Shown piece after piece: positions 5,757-5,866 of a stretch of 5,866 nt of DNA. Position numbers and translations under genes: made by a program. Under the pieces are notes generated by a model. It saw only the letters and a program-made list of their open reading frames with translations, searched no databases and was not told the DNA's origin. The DNA is taken from contig JAFVMP010000165.1 in the NCBI GenBank assembly GCA_017506845.1, positions 1 through 5,866 of the forward strand. Reading direction: 5' to 3'. Source of the DNA: Campylobacter sp. (GTDB lineage: Bacteria > Campylobacterota > Campylobacteria > Campylobacterales > Campylobacteraceae). Every line of letters begins with the position of its first letter. Within the stretch, counting starts at the first letter, position 1.

Positions 5757-5866
5757 CTGATTGCGTGGAGAAATCAATTTTTCTTTTTTTATTTCAGTCT
5801 GCCTTTCTCCTTATACATTGTGTGGTTACTGGCACATAAAGTGGCCCCTAAATCTCAAGACCATTC
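5757..5866. other. Unexplained terminal segment that breaks the LicD-like gene
   Basis: On the minus strand the LicD-like frame meets TGA at 5794-5796, and none of the three minus frames beyond it resembles the missing front half of a nucleotide-binding domain. The segment has a T-rich tract (5777-5794), a more GC-balanced part (5797-5866) and an imperfect hairpin, GGCAC/GTGGCC with a bulged G and ATAAA loop (5831-5846). On the plus strand one frame is open from 5757 to the right edge and would encode a hydrophobic stretch (FSLPFSLYIVWLLAHK), but it has no credible start. Possible readings are an insertion-sequence end, a rearrangement scar, or the start of another gene. No family is recognised. 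Confidence 0.35.

Noticed and set aside
5758..5790. Hairpin TGATT/AATCA followed by a T-rich tract, resembling a plus-strand terminator
   Set aside because: The stem is only 5 bp and AT-rich with an 8- to 9-base loop, and no plus-strand gene ends just before it; the T run is better noted as part of the unexplained segment.
1..5866. tRNA, rRNA, CRISPR array or riboswitch
   Set aside because: No cloverleaf arms, rRNA-like conserved blocks, regularly spaced repeats or known aptamer motifs were seen on either strand; the intergenic gaps are too short and AT-rich to hide most of these.

Overview
The window is AT-rich DNA with short intergenic gaps and tightly overlapping genes. Gene content and protein style point to a Campylobacter or close relative (Campylobacterota), probably a species outside the C. 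jejuni/C. coli group. This is inferred from protein features and gene order, not from a database search.

Layout. Positions 3-200 are the 3' end of a phosphoethanolamine transferase gene (eptC-like), followed by a likely terminator hairpin. After a 171-base AT-rich gap comes a four-gene same-strand unit: a Tat-signal substrate-binding protein (372-1349), a SsuC/NrtB-type permease (1346-2146), its ATPase (2146-2836, broken by a one-base frameshift at a run of six A), and an NnrS-family haem/copper membrane protein (2829-3953). All four reading frames overlap by 1 to 8 bases. Next come dgkA, diacylglycerol kinase (4019-4381), with its own -10 box, and a class I SAM methyltransferase (4374-5003). 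Converging on the methyltransferase from the minus strand is a LicD-like nucleotidyltransferase-fold gene (4987-5730) that looks truncated at its 5' end. The last ~100 bases do not continue that gene and remain unexplained.

How the genes fit together. EptC-type enzymes move phosphoethanolamine from phosphatidylethanolamine to surface targets and release diacylglycerol, which DgkA recycles to phosphatidic acid. In C. jejuni the two genes are neighbours (cj0256, cj0257, from memory). Here the ABC importer plus nnrS sits between them and looks like a cassette inserted into an envelope-modification locus. NnrS proteins are linked to nitric oxide and denitrification stress, so the importer may supply something for that response, but its substrate cannot be read from the sequence. 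The methyltransferase and LicD-like protein fit decoration of surface polysaccharide or lipooligosaccharide.

Most notable points: the frameshifted ATPase, the Tat-exported binding protein physically tied to nnrS, a strong ribosome-binding site inside the end of the binding-protein gene, and the discontinuity at the right edge.
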